Positions 7,780 to 16,335 are shown, counted from the first letter of the stretch. The stretch: DNA of 34,804 bases from Natrialbaceae archaeon (GCA_003559215.1 PWMF01000083.1:1-34804); one strand, 5' to 3'. A program made the numbers and translations. The notes: generated by a model not told the origin, from the sequence alone.

Positions 7780-9807
7780 ATGGAGACGCCATCGGGTTCC
7801 GCGTCGCTCGCCGACGATCAGCCGGCAGCACCGACGGACCGGCTGGACGTTCGGCGACAGGCGGTGTTCGTCGTCCTGACGTTCTTCGGGATGACGATCG
7901 GACTCCTCGGCAGCTGGTTCGACGCGCCCCCGTCGGTCGTCTGGGCCAGTTATACCGTGGCCTACGTCTTCGGCGGCTGGTACGGGCTCAAGGCGAGTAT
8001 CGCCGCGTTACGAGAGCCCGCTATAGAGATCGACCTGCTGATGATCATCGCGGCACTCGGTGCGCTGTACATCGGTGCCCCGTTCGAGGGAGCCATGTTG
8101 CTGTTCCTGTTCTCGCTATCGGGCGTCCTCGAGGAGTACGCGATCGGCCGCTCGAGAACTGCGATCAAGTCGCTGGTCGACATGCGCCCGGAGTCGGCGC
8201 AGGTGCTTCGCGACGGAACGGAAGCGACGACGCCGATCGAGGACGTCGCGGTCGGCGACGTGTTCGTCGTTCGGCCCGGCGAACGGCTGCCCCTCGACGG
8301 CGTCGTCGAGTCCGGCGAGAGTACGGTCGATCAGTCGTCGCTCACCGGCGAGTCGGTGCCCGTGACGAAAGAACCCGGCGACGAGGTGTTCAGCGGGACA
8401 ATCAACGAGACGGGGAGCCTCGAGGTGCGGGTCACGCGGGAGGCCACGGAGTCGGCGATCTCTCGGCTGATCCAGATGGTCGAGGAGGCACAGGAGAAAC
8501 GCGCGCCGACCCAGCAGCTCATCGACCGCTTCGAGCAGCCCTACGTGCTGGGGGTCTTCACAATGACGGCGATCGCGATCGCGCTGCCGCTCTGGCTACT
8601 CAATCACGCGTTCGAACCGACGTTCTACCGCGCGATGACGCTCATGGTCGCTGCCTCACCCTGTGCGGTCATCATCTCGACGCCGGCGGCCGTCCTCTCA
8701 GCGATTTCGGCCGGCGGCCGGCAGGGGGTCCTGTTCAAAGGAGGCGAACACATCGAGACGGCGGGGAACGTCGACGCCATCGCCTTCGACAAGACAGGGA
8801 CGTTGACCGAAGGCAACACGCGGTTGACCGACGTCCGCGCTCGCGGGGACGCCCTGTCCACCGACGGCGGTGCGGTCGGCGGCGACCTGCTCGCAGACAC
8901 CGCCATCGAGCACAACTCGAAGGTCGACGATCGACTGCTCTCAATTGCGGCGGCCGTCCAGACCCGGTCGGAACACCACCTCGCCGAGGCGACCGTCGAG
9001 GCTGCCACGGAGCGCGGCCTCGAGGTGCCCGACGCCAGCGAGTTCGAGGCGGTCGTCGGCAAAGGCGTCCACGCGACCGTCGAGGGCCAGACGATCCACA
9101 TCGGGAATCCGCGGTACGTCGAGACTGCCCTCGGGGATCGGCCGATCGACGGCCGCGAGATCGGGCTCGACGCCGTCCGCGACCTCGAGGCCAACGGGAA
9201 GACGAGCGTCCTCGTCGTCAGCGAGACTGCCGAGGGCCTGCGCGTCCTCGGCTGGCTGGCCTTCACCGACACGATCCGGCCAGACGCGGCCGAGATGATC
9301 GCGAAACTCCGCGAGCGCGGCGTCGAACAGATCGTCATGCTCACGGGCGACAACGAACGGGTCGCCCAGTACATCGCCGACGAACTCGGCATCGACGAGG
9401 TGTACGCGGAGTTACTCCCCGAGGAGAAGGTCGAACACATCGAGGCGCTCCAGGAACGCCACGAAGCAGTCGCGATGGTCGGCGACGGCGTCAACGACGC
9501 CCCCGCCCTCGCAACGGCCGACATCAGCGTCGGCATGGGTGGGGCCGGAACCGACGTGGCACTCGAGACGGCCGATATCGTCCTCATGTCGGACAAACTC
9601 GATCGGCTCCCCTACGCGTTCGCGCTCAGCAAGGAGACGCGACGCACGCTGTACATCAACTTCGCCATCGCGTTCGGCGCCATCGCGATCATGATCGTCG
9701 CGATCCTCACCGCGGGAATCCCGCTCCCGGTCGCCGTGGTCGGCCACGAAGGATCGACCGTCCTCGTCAGCCTGATCGGCCTGCGACTGCTCCGGTTCGA
9801 CGGCTGA
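7780..9807 (+). CDS. P1B-4-type heavy-metal translocating P-type ATPase
   Basis: A 675-residue metal-exporting ATPase with all core motifs: TGES (189-192), the transmembrane SPC motif (293-295), the phosphorylation site DKTGT (337-341), a TGDN motif and GDGVNDAPAL. SPC in place of CPC together with HEGST (656-660) in the last membrane segment is characteristic of the P1B-4 subgroup, associated with Co2+, Fe2+ or Zn2+ efflux. There is no N-terminal metal-binding domain, which is normal for this subgroup. The ATG at 7780 is chosen because the upstream in-frame extension is not protein-like, and TATA-like CTTATCC (7751-7757) lies about 25 nt before it. Neighbouring ZIP and His-tailed reductase genes suggest a metal-homeostasis block. 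Confidence 0.9.
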   Translation: METPSGSASLADDQPAAPTDRLDVRRQAVFVVLTFFGMTIGLLGSWFDAPPSVVWASYTVAYVFGGWYGLKASIAALREPAIEIDLLMIIAALGALYIGAPFEGAMLLFLFSLSGVLEEYAIGRSRTAIKSLVDMRPESAQVLRDGTEATTPIEDVAVGDVFVVRPGERLPLDGVVESGESTVDQSSLTGESVPVTKEPGDEVFSGTINETGSLEVRVTREATESAISRLIQMVEEAQEKRAPTQQLIDRFEQPYVLGVFTMTAIAIALPLWLLNHAFEPTFYRAMTLMVAASPCAVIISTPAAVLSAISAGGRQGVLFKGGEHIETAGNVDAIAFDKTGTLTEGNTRLTDVRARGDALSTDGGAVGGDLLADTAIEHNSKVDDRLLSIAAAVQTRSEHHLAEATVEAATERGLEVPDASEFEAVVGKGVHATVEGQTIHIGNPRYVETALGDRPIDGREIGLDAVRDLEANGKTSVLVVSETAEGLRVLGWLAFTDTIRPDAAEMIAKLRERGVEQIVMLTGDNERVAQYIADELGIDEVYAELLPEEKVEHIEALQERHEAVAMVGDGVNDAPALATADISVGMGGAGTDVALETADIVLMSDKLDRLPYAFALSKETRRTLYINFAIAFGAIAIMIVAILTAGIPLPVAVVGHEGSTVLVSLIGLRLLRFDG

Positions 9808-9873
9808 GGACGCGATCGCCGCGCCCGAACGCAAATGCGTGCACTCTTGTGACTACCGCACAAATATATCCGT

Positions 9874-10428
9874 ATGGGATTTCACACATTTCCCGTCGAG
9901 CGCGCCGACAAACTCGAGGATCCGTCGCGGTATCGCTTCTGTTCGCGCGAGGAGTTGCTCGAAATGATTGCACCTAACGCCGAGGACGTCGTCGCCGACC
10001 TGGGATCGGGGACGGGCTTTTACTCGCGAGACATCGCGCCCTTCGTCGACACGGTGTACGCGGTTGACGTACAAGAGGAGATGCACGAGTACCATCGTGA
10101 GGTGGGGGTCGCAGCGGGCGTCGAACTGGTCACGGCCGGTGTCGACGCGCTCCCCTTCGAAGACGACGAACTAGACGCTGCCTTCTCAACGATGACACAC
10201 CACGAGTACGCCACGGATGAAACGATGACGGAACTCGCCCGCGTGATTCGGCCGGACGGACGCCTCGTGACCGTCGACTGGTCCGCCAACGGGACGGGTG
10301 AGGACGGCCCCGACGTCGACGAACGGTTCGGAGTCGACGATGTCGTGGCTCAACTTGAGGATTCGGACTTTATCGTCGACCGCGTTCACGACCGGCCGGA
10401 GACGCTGGCAGTCGTGGCTCGTCGATAA
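9874..10428 (+). CDS. Class I SAM-dependent methyltransferase
   Basis: A 184-residue protein of the methyltransferase 11 type. Motif I, VVADLGSGTGFYSRDIA, binds S-adenosylmethionine; the acidic residue ending the second strand is in VYAVDVQEEM. Motif IV-like DAAFSTMTHHEY and a late VIRPDGRLVTVDW complete the fold. Similar small methyltransferases accompany metal- and metalloid-resistance genes in archaea, but the substrate cannot be predicted; it lacks the cysteine set of arsenite methyltransferases. It follows the P1B-4 ATPase by 66 nt. The ATG at 9874 sits only a few bases after an AAATATAT stretch, so the promoter position is uncertain. Confidence 0.83.
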   Translation: MGFHTFPVERADKLEDPSRYRFCSREELLEMIAPNAEDVVADLGSGTGFYSRDIAPFVDTVYAVDVQEEMHEYHREVGVAAGVELVTAGVDALPFEDDELDAAFSTMTHHEYATDETMTELARVIRPDGRLVTVDWSANGTGEDGPDVDERFGVDDVVAQLEDSDFIVDRVHDRPETLAVVARR

Positions 10429-10533
10429 CGGCTCGACGACACACGATCGGAATCGCGCGCCGCGACGGAACCCACCAGCGACGGGGACCAAGCGCGTGTG
10501 GGTTTAACGGTACTGGATGGCGTGACGGCCCGT

Positions 10534-12006
10534 ATGGAATCGACCGACGGAGCGTTCGATTTTCTCGTGATCGGTTCGGGGTCGGGACTCGACGTCGCGA
10601 GCGCGGCGGCCGCTCGCGGACAGTCCATCGCAGTCGTCGAGAAAGGACCGCTCGGAGGCACCTGCCTCAACCGGGGCTGTATTCCCTCGAAGAAGTTGCT
10701 CTACCACGCCGAGGTGATGGAAACCGTCGAGCGCGCCGACGAGTTCGGGATCCTCGCCGACGTGACCGACGTCGACTTTGCCGATATCGTCCGCGAGGTG
10801 AACGCAGACGTCTCCGAGAGCGCCAAGTCGATCCACCACGGGCTCCGAACGTCGAGCCAGCACACGCTCCTCGAGGGCGAAGGCCGGTTCGTCGACGATC
10901 GGACGGTCGAAATCGTCGACGGCCGCGACGCCGGTGCGCGTGCCTCCGCCGAGACCGTCCTCATCGCGGCCGGGACGCGACCGACGATTCCGTCGATCGA
11001 CGGCCTCGAGAGGGTCGACTACCTCACCAGCACGGAGGCGCTGCAACTCGAGGTGCCGCCAGATCACCTCGTGGTCGTCGGCGGCGGCTACATCGCGGCC
11101 GAACTCGCGCACTTTTTCGGCACGTTCGGGAGCGATGTCTCGATCGTGGGTCGTCGCCCGCACCTCCTGCCGCAGGCCGACGAGGAGGTCGCCACAGCGT
11201 TCACCGAGCGCTATGCCGACCGGTTCGACGTCTACACGGGCTACGAAGCCGTCAGTGCGTCCGAGTCCAACGGCGGGGTCGCGGTCGAAGCGCGTCCGTA
11301 TCCGCCCGCCTGGCCCGACCCGTCCGAGCACGAGGACGTGACCGTCACTGGCGACACGCTGTTGATCGCGGCTGGTCGTCGACCAAACACCGATCTGCTG
11401 AACCTCGAGGCGACGGGCGTCGAGACCGACGAACGAGGGTTCGTCGAGACTGACGAGTACCTGCGAACCACGGCTGAGGGCGTGTGGGTGCTCGGCGATA
11501 TCGTCGGCGAGTACCTGCTGAAACACAACGCGAACCACGAGGCCGGCACCGTCGTCCGGAATCTGTTCGGCGACGACCTCGAACCGGTCGACTACACGGC
11601 GATGCCCTTCGCGGTCTTCGGCTCGCCGGAGGTGGCTGGCGTCGGCGTCACGGAGCAAGAATTGCAAGCGGACGACCGCGAGTACGCCACACGGACGTAC
11701 CGGTACGAGGATACCGCCCGCGGGAGCGCGATGAAGGTCGAGGGATTCGTGAAGGTGCTCATCGAGCCGAACGGGGAAATTCTCGGCTGTCACATCCTCG
11801 GTCCCGAGGCGTCGAACCTCCTTGAGGAGGTCGTCGTCGCGATGAAGGCCGGGACGGGGACCGTCTGGGATATTCGCAAGTCGGTTCACGTCCATCCCGC
11901 GCTCTCGGAGGTTGTCGATCGGGCCTTTGCGGGACAGTTCGTCCGTCGCGGGGCCGACACGCACGATCATCACCACCACGAGAACGACCACGACCATCAC
12001 GACTGA
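10534..12006 (+). CDS. Dihydrolipoamide/mercuric reductase-like flavoprotein with His-rich tail
   Basis: A 490-residue pyridine nucleotide-disulfide oxidoreductase, class I. The FAD motif is GSGSGL (14-19), the redox-active pair is GGTCLNRGCIPSKK (Cys44, Cys49), and the NAD(P) motif is GGGYIAAEL. A C-terminal dimerisation domain carries HVHPALSEVV, the catalytic His-Glu dyad. The last about 15 residues are an unusual tail of His, Asp and Glu (HDHHHH, then DHDHHD), probably metal-binding. The family includes lipoamide dehydrogenase, mercuric reductase and mycothione reductase. The vicinal C-terminal cysteines of MerA are absent, so Hg(II) reduction is not supported. TATA-like GGTTTAAC (10500-10507) supports the ATG at 10534 as a leaderless start. 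Context is metal transport (P1B-4 ATPase upstream, ZIP downstream). Confidence 0.86.
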   Translation: MESTDGAFDFLVIGSGSGLDVASAAAARGQSIAVVEKGPLGGTCLNRGCIPSKKLLYHAEVMETVERADEFGILADVTDVDFADIVREVNADVSESAKSIHHGLRTSSQHTLLEGEGRFVDDRTVEIVDGRDAGARASAETVLIAAGTRPTIPSIDGLERVDYLTSTEALQLEVPPDHLVVVGGGYIAAELAHFFGTFGSDVSIVGRRPHLLPQADEEVATAFTERYADRFDVYTGYEAVSASESNGGVAVEARPYPPAWPDPSEHEDVTVTGDTLLIAAGRRPNTDLLNLEATGVETDERGFVETDEYLRTTAEGVWVLGDIVGEYLLKHNANHEAGTVVRNLFGDDLEPVDYTAMPFAVFGSPEVAGVGVTEQELQADDREYATRTYRYEDTARGSAMKVEGFVKVLIEPNGEILGCHILGPEASNLLEEVVVAMKAGTGTVWDIRKSVHVHPALSEVVDRAFAGQFVRRGADTHDHHHHENDHDHHD

Positions 12007-12085
12007 GCACCGTTCGCGTCCCCGTCTCCACACGACGTGAGTGCTTACAATTATTTGACGAATCAGAAGAATTTAGGGACCGACG

Positions 12086-12817
12086 ATGATCGCGTTTTCA
12101 GCGGAGTTCTACTGGATTGGGGCGTTCGCCATCGTCGCCGCGGTGGTAAACAGCGCGGGAATCGTCGCGATATTTCGCCACCGGGAGTGGGCGGAACGGT
12201 CGCTCCCCTATCTCATGTGTTTTGCTGCGGGAATCCTCATCACGACGCCGCTGATACACGCACTACCACACGCGATCGCGAACAACGCTGCCGCCGGATT
12301 CACGGCCCTGTTCGGATTCCTGTTCATGTACCTTTCCAACGAAGCGATCAAACGCCGAACCGGCGAGGAGACACTCGCGTTCGGGGTGACGGCCGCCGAG
12401 GGCATCGGGATCCACTCGCTGGTCGACGGGGTCGTCTACACCGTCACGTTCAACATCTCGCTGTTGACCGGGGTGTTAGCCGGAACCGGGCTGGTCGTCC
12501 ACGAATTCGCCGAAGGGGCGATCACGTATCTCGTCCTGTTGAAAGGAGACGTCGCGGAACGAACGGCGGCGGTGTATGCGTTTTTCATTGCGGCGTTGAC
12601 GACACCGATCGGTGCCTTCGTCGCCTATCCCCTGGTGAGTCGGTTGGGCGAAAGCCAACTTGGTCTCCTGCTCGGGTTTGTCTCCGGGGTACTAATCTAC
12701 GTTTCCGCAGCCCATCTGCTCCCGGAGGCACGGACCTACGAGACGGACCACTCGATGCTCGCCCTCCTGGCCGGCGTGGCGCTGGCGTTAGTCATCGTGT
12801 TCGCACGGGCGATGTGA
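12086..12817 (+). CDS. ZIP-family divalent metal transporter
   Basis: A 243-residue protein with about eight hydrophobic segments. The signature metal-site motifs are HSLVDG (His110, Asp114) and HEFAEG (His139, Glu140, Glu143), matching the two central ZIP helices that bind Zn2+ or Fe2+. Another possible ligand set is HALPHA near residues 58-63. The variable loop is short and lacks the usual His-rich stretch. It follows the His-tailed flavoprotein by 79 nt. AT-rich ACAATTATTTG (12048-12058) about 28 nt upstream fits a leaderless promoter of its own. Confidence 0.9.
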   Translation: MIAFSAEFYWIGAFAIVAAVVNSAGIVAIFRHREWAERSLPYLMCFAAGILITTPLIHALPHAIANNAAAGFTALFGFLFMYLSNEAIKRRTGEETLAFGVTAAEGIGIHSLVDGVVYTVTFNISLLTGVLAGTGLVVHEFAEGAITYLVLLKGDVAERTAAVYAFFIAALTTPIGAFVAYPLVSRLGESQLGLLLGFVSGVLIYVSAAHLLPEARTYETDHSMLALLAGVALALVIVFARAM

Positions 12818-12954
12818 GCTTCGTAGTCCAATTTATACGGTACATCTCGTCGTTCAGGCAACCTCACACTGTCCAACAGAATGACTGCACGCGTCGAGCC
12901 GACATCGATTCGCGGATGCGATGCGACGGATACCACCTGCATTGACGGTCGTCG

Positions 12955-13620
12955 TCAGTAGACGACGAGCGCCAGATAGAGCTGGCCGACTCCGGCGACG
13001 ATCATCACTGCGCCGGCGAGTCGCTTCAGATGGCCAGCGTACGCCGCGAGTCGTCCCGCACCCGCGACCAGCCCCATCCCGGTCGCGACGGTCATCCCGA
13101 GCATCAACGTCACGACGCTGCCCACGTACGTCACCACCACGACTGCCGCTGCGTCGGCCGGCAGCGACAGCGCGCGGGCGACCACGGCGAGAAACACGGG
13201 AGCGACACATCCAGCCGCGGCGAGCGCGTAGCCCGCCCCGAATACTCCGAATCCGAGCACGCTCGAGCGGCGTTCTGGAAGGGGGATCGCCAGCGACGGA
13301 ACCCAGCCCAGCAGGACGAGCACTCCGAAACCCACCAGCAGCCCGCCGACGAGCGACTCGAAGAACGTGAGTTGTGAGACCGTCGACTGGCCGAGCCAGA
13401 ACGTCGCTCCCAGAAGGACAGCGAGCGTCCCCAGCACACCGATGCCGGCGACCCCACCGCGGAGGAGCGCGCCACCGAGCGAGGCGTCGTCACCGTCCGT
13501 CTGACTGACGTAGAACCCAACGTAGCCCGGCAGTAACGGATACGCACACGGACTGAAGAAGGTTGCAAGACCAGCGGTAAGTCCGAATCCGATCGCCGAG
13601 AGGAACGCGGCGTCGAGCAT
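12955..13620 (-). CDS. ccdA: CcdA/DsbD-type membrane thiol-disulfide transporter
   Basis: A 221-residue six-helix protein of the CcdA family, which moves reducing equivalents from cytoplasmic thioredoxin to extracytoplasmic thiol proteins. The two redox cysteines are in the expected places: Cys25 in FFSPCAYPLLPGY (helix 1) and Cys138 in AAAGCVAPVF (helix 4). It is the last gene of a tight minus-strand operon, 3 nt after the TlpA-like gene, which would be its natural electron acceptor. Confidence 0.9.
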   Translation of the reverse strand: MLDAAFLSAIGFGLTAGLATFFSPCAYPLLPGYVGFYVSQTDGDDASLGGALLRGGVAGIGVLGTLAVLLGATFWLGQSTVSQLTFFESLVGGLLVGFGVLVLLGWVPSLAIPLPERRSSVLGFGVFGAGYALAAAGCVAPVFLAVVARALSLPADAAAVVVVTYVGSVVTLMLGMTVATGMGLVAGAGRLAAYAGHLKRLAGAVMIVAGVGQLYLALVVY

Positions 13621-13623
13621 CGG

Positions 13624-14205
13624 TTACGTCCCTGCCTCCGCCTCGAGCGCTCGTTCGATCCCTGCGACGAGTTCGTCTGCGGTTTTGACACCGGAATCGG
13701 ACCACTGAACGCGTCCGTCCGTATCGATCGCGACGGCGGAGGGATACCCACCCGCGAGATACCGTGCGGTCAGTTCGGCGGTCGGGTCGAGGCCGAGCAG
13801 CCAGTCGCCGTCGTGTTCATCCCACCAGTCGACCAGTTCGTTCTCGGTGATGGACGAGCCGACCGCCTCGTTCGTGACCGAGAGAAACAGCACGTCCGAT
13901 CCAATGCGATCGTTCGTCTCGGCCAGTGCGGGCATCTGCTCGGTACACGGCTGACACCACGTCCCGAAGAAATCGACGAACGTCACCCGCTCGGTCGCCG
14001 GAATCCGAACCTCGCCAGCCTCGCTGCCAGGCGCTTCGATCGTTTCTATCGTGATCGGATCGGGAGCCGTCGTCCCCGCTCCATCCGCCGCTTCCGGGTC
14101 GTCGCTCTCGGTTTCGAACAAGGGGACGCCACGGACTGCCAGTACGCCTCCACCACCTACAATCCCGACACTGGCGAGACCAGCGAGAACGTCTCGTCGT
14201 CGCAT
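13624..14205 (-). CDS. TlpA/ResA-like exported thioredoxin-fold protein
   Basis: A 193-residue protein. An N-terminal MRRRDVLAGLASVG leader has an Arg-rich, Tat-like character and a single hydrophobic helix, so the domain is probably anchored outside the membrane. The thioredoxin-like domain begins near residue 50 with WCQPC (Cys84, Cys87) and a later cis-proline in GGYPSAVAID. TlpA/ResA proteins reduce disulfides of cytochrome c or the CuA site of oxidases. The gene directly abuts the SCO-like gene upstream and is 3 nt from ccdA downstream, so it fits a reductive pathway for copper-site assembly. Confidence 0.88.
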   Translation of the reverse strand: MRRRDVLAGLASVGIVGGGGVLAVRGVPLFETESDDPEAADGAGTTAPDPITIETIEAPGSEAGEVRIPATERVTFVDFFGTWCQPCTEQMPALAETNDRIGSDVLFLSVTNEAVGSSITENELVDWWDEHDGDWLLGLDPTAELTARYLAGGYPSAVAIDTDGRVQWSDSGVKTADELVAGIERALEAEAGT

Positions 14206-14910
14206 CTACGCCGTCACCACCGCTTCGAAGTCATCGACCACCTGTGACGGGTCGACGGTTGCCCCATCCGGATACACACGCTCGATGCGTCCCTGTTCGT
14301 TGACGAGGAAGATGTAGTTGTAGTGAGGGAACATGTACTCGAGATTCTCGTACTCGTCGGCGTCCCGTTTCTCGAGTGGCAGTCCGAACTGTTCAGTGAG
14401 GCTCGCTTTTGCATCCTCGTACTCCTTTGGGCGAAGGAAGTGCCAGTTTCCAGCGTCGAGATTGACGCCCTGCTGGTCGGCATACGCTCGTAACTCGTCT
14501 TCGGTGTCGCGTTCGGGGTCGAAGGTCATCCCGAGAAAGGCAGCGTCGTCCCCGTAGCCTTCTTCAGCCGCGACCTCCTGCGCTCGTCGCAACCGCAAGA
14601 GAAGCGCGGGACACGCGCCGTCCGGACACGACGTATAAAAGAACGTCATCAGCGTCGTCCGCTCGCCGACAAACTGCTCAGTCGAGACGGTCTCGCCCGT
14701 CAACGGGTCAGGGAACTCGACCGTTGGAAACTCCTCACCGTAGCTCGGATGCGACGCCTCGCTCAAATCCTGTTCCGGTGGCCCGAGCGTGACGCCATCC
14801 GCGCGTGAACGAGTTGACTCCTCGTCACCCGGTGACAGCGACTCGAGACAGCCTGCAGTGGCGATGAAACTCGAGGCGACGATCGTTTGGAGGCACGTAC
14901 GCCGGTTCAT
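14206..14910 (-). CDS. SCO1/SenC-like copper-chaperone lipoprotein
   Basis: A 234-residue protein. The leader ends in a lipobox (ATAGC, Cys21), so it is probably a membrane-anchored lipoprotein. The SCO fold includes YTSCPDGACP with Cys95 and Cys100, and His196 in FPHYNYIFLV, the usual third copper ligand. SCO proteins deliver copper to, or reduce, the CuA centre of terminal oxidases. The cysteine spacing here is CX4C rather than the usual CX3C, so one residue is inserted. It is first in the SCO/TlpA/CcdA operon; TATA-like CGTTTATG about 25 nt upstream indicates a leaderless ATG at 14910. Confidence 0.87.
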   Translation of the reverse strand: MNRRTCLQTIVASSFIATAGCLESLSPGDEESTRSRADGVTLGPPEQDLSEASHPSYGEEFPTVEFPDPLTGETVSTEQFVGERTTLMTFFYTSCPDGACPALLLRLRRAQEVAAEEGYGDDAAFLGMTFDPERDTEDELRAYADQQGVNLDAGNWHFLRPKEYEDAKASLTEQFGLPLEKRDADEYENLEYMFPHYNYIFLVNEQGRIERVYPDGATVDPSQVVDDFEAVVTA

Positions 14911-15014
14911 AGCTCGGTATTTCGAGCCGATTCATAAACGCCGTCCGGCGATTCCCTGGCTCGGAAAAATTGCAGCATTTCAGGGAGAAACTATCGCCGC
15001 CGCAATTCGTATTA

Positions 15015-15278
15015 CTATCGTCGAAGTGAGAGAATGACGAGTACCATGCCGCTCGAGACAATGACCCCCTGTACGAGCGCTGCGGACGCGATCGTCGTAC
15101 CGAATAGCTGGTAGATGAGGCCCTCACAGATCGCACCGACGCCGATGAAGACGAATCCACCGGAGACGTACAGCATCGGCGTCTGCCCGCTTCGCCGGTA
15201 ACCGTGGTACGCAAGATATGCGACGATGAGGCTCAACACGAGCGTAATTCCCTTCGAGAGGAGGAACGAGACTTCCAT
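15015..15278 (-). CDS. DUF7521-type small membrane protein
   Basis: An 87-residue protein with three hydrophobic segments (about 7-25, 37-57 and 62-83). It resembles the DUF7521 proteins of haloarchaea, which are repeatedly found beside winged-helix regulators; function unknown. Its ATG overlaps the stop codon of the upstream regulator gene (TGATG at 15276-15280), so the pair is translationally coupled. That coupling suggests a regulator and membrane-partner unit. One cysteine lies in the middle segment (GAICEGLIY). Confidence 0.75.
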   Translation of the reverse strand: MEVSFLLSKGITLVLSLIVAYLAYHGYRRSGQTPMLYVSGGFVFIGVGAICEGLIYQLFGTTIASAALVQGVIVSSGMVLVILSLRR

Positions 15279-15646
15279 CAGTCACCTCCCCGAAGATCGC
15301 TCCACAGTGACGTGAAGTTGTCCGCGAGATCGTCGCGCGTTTCGACTGTCAGCGAGAGTTTGCCGTCGCTAATCGTGACGTGAAGCTCCTCGAGTGACGT
15401 TTCGAACTCGCTTCGGTGAGAGCCGTCGGAATCGACGGTGTGGTGTTCCTCGACGAGTTCGTGTTCTTGTAGCACCGAGACGCGGCGGTAGATGGTCGTT
15501 AGTGAGGCGTCACACTCCTCGCTGAGTGTTTTTGCGGTCTTCGGTCCACTATCCGCGGCGAGGAGGATCTTCCGTGCGTACTCGTCAGCGAGAAGTTGGA
15601 AAATGTCTACCGAATCCCCGGAGCCTCCGTGTTGCACGCAATACAT
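15278..15646 (-). CDS. Winged-helix transcriptional regulator (ArsR-like)
   Basis: A 122-residue DNA-binding protein. The winged helix covers about residues 13-70, with recognition helix DASLTTIYRRVSVLQ and wing EEHHTVDSDG. A C-terminal domain of about 40 residues (FETSLEELHVTISDGKLSLTVE) follows. Cysteines are at position 3 and in SEECDAS. The ATG at 15646 is chosen because upstream in-frame codons run through a palindrome (15676-15692), and TATA-like GTATAAG (15707-15713) puts transcription start within it. This layout suggests autorepression by this protein. The same palindrome recurs before the carbamoyltransferase and DsbA-like genes. It is coupled to the DUF7521 gene. Confidence 0.83.
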   Translation of the reverse strand: MYCVQHGGSGDSVDIFQLLADEYARKILLAADSGPKTAKTLSEECDASLTTIYRRVSVLQEHELVEEHHTVDSDGSHRSEFETSLEELHVTISDGKLSLTVETRDDLADNFTSLWSDLRGGD

Positions 15647-15675
15647 TCCGTCAGTTACCGTCAAATAGGCCACGG

Positions 15676-15713
15676 TTTGCTGGTTCAGCAAATCACCGAG
15701 ACCGTCTTATACG
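15676..15713 (-). promoter_or_regulatory. Promoter and operator TTTGCTGGTTCAGCAAA of the winged-helix regulator
   Basis: TTTGCTGGTTCAGCAAA (15676-15692) has 7-bp inverted arms with a 3-nt centre. On the minus strand, TATA-like GTATAAG (15707-15713) is about 25 nt upstream, so the palindrome covers the predicted transcription start. Closely related palindromes occur at 16452-16470 and 20772-20788, in the same position relative to a TATA box. Confidence 0.65.
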
Positions 15714-15820
15714 TGCGTCCGCGTTGCTTCTCGGCGTTTCGTCAGCCCTCATATCGAGTCCTGTGATACTCAACGAACTGCTGACATGGTTATTTGGGAT
15801 CAGTCGGAATACATCGAGTT

Positions 15821-16009
15821 ATGGATCCGACGGTCGAACGGCGATGTCACCTCTTGTTCGGTCTCTCGTTAGTACTCCTGACGTTCGGGATCGGATACTG
15901 TGTTATCGTCGGTACGTGTCTGGCCGACTTCATCGTCGTCATTGCGGGTCTTTTCGTCGGTTGGGTGGCGTTGTTTTACTGTCTCAGTAACGCCTCGTTC
16001 TGGGGATAA
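15821..16009 (+). CDS. Small two-helix membrane protein
   Basis: A 62-residue protein beginning MDPTVERRCHLLF, with two hydrophobic helices (about 11-31 and 36-55) and a short polar end. Cysteines lie at the start of helix 1, in its end, between the helices and at the end of helix 2. I do not recognise the family. It is divergent from the regulator at 15646 and upstream of another small membrane protein. Start chosen as the first ATG in frame. Two-helix topology and normal codon use make it more likely real than not. Confidence 0.5.
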   Translation: MDPTVERRCHLLFGLSLVLLTFGIGYCVIVGTCLADFIVVIAGLFVGWVALFYCLSNASFWG

Positions 16010-16113
16010 TTGCGGAGGCCAACTCCCATATGATCTGTCACTGGACATTGCCACGACATTCGTTCGATTCGGCTCCACAATGTCTATCCGTATCATCCAC
16101 ATAGAGTGTCTAC

Positions 16114-16335
16114 ATGGATGCAAAGACTGCGTCACGACGGTCGCTATTCGGCCTTGCAGGCGCGGCGAGCCTCTGCTGTCTGGCGCTTGCTCCTGGCGCT
16201 GTTGGACTGGCAGGCGGTGGCGCTGCGGCTGGACTAGGCGCCGGTCTCGGACAGATCATCGTGACGGTGCTGACGCTGGGAGTCATCGGATTCGTCGTCC
16301 GCTGGCGAACCAGCTGTTCGGACTGCAAGCAATAG
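16114..16335 (+). CDS. Small membrane protein with Cys-Cys and CxxC motifs
   Basis: A 73-residue protein. A basic start (MDAKTASRRSLFG) is followed by a hydrophobic Gly/Ala-rich helix carrying a vicinal Cys pair (SLCCLALAP), a second helix (GQIIVTVLTLGVIGFVV) and a C-terminal CSDC motif just after it. The Cys-Cys in helix 1 followed by proline recalls MerT/MerF-type metal-uptake proteins and other thiol-metal membrane proteins, but similarity is too slight to assign function. It sits between the winged-helix regulator and the carbamoyltransferase. Confidence 0.65.
   Translation: MDAKTASRRSLFGLAGAASLCCLALAPGAVGLAGGGAAAGLGAGLGQIIVTVLTLGVIGFVVRWRTSCSDCKQ

Noticed and set aside
7599..9977. 792-codon plus frame overlapping the P-type ATPase
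   Set aside because: Arg-rich out-of-frame reading of the ATPase gene; no motifs.
10534..12006. Calling the His-tailed flavoprotein mercuric reductase (merA)
   Set aside because: It lacks the C-terminal vicinal cysteines and any N-terminal HMA domain; only the shared family can be supported.
10504..12033. 509-codon minus frame opposite the flavin reductase
   Set aside because: Shadow frame produced by high third-position GC; the plus frame has FAD, CX4C and HPxxSE motifs.
12881..12961. 26-codon plus ORF with two cysteines downstream of the ZIP gene
   Set aside because: A TATA-like stretch precedes it, but it is too short, its cysteine pattern is not recognisable and it overlaps the end of ccdA.
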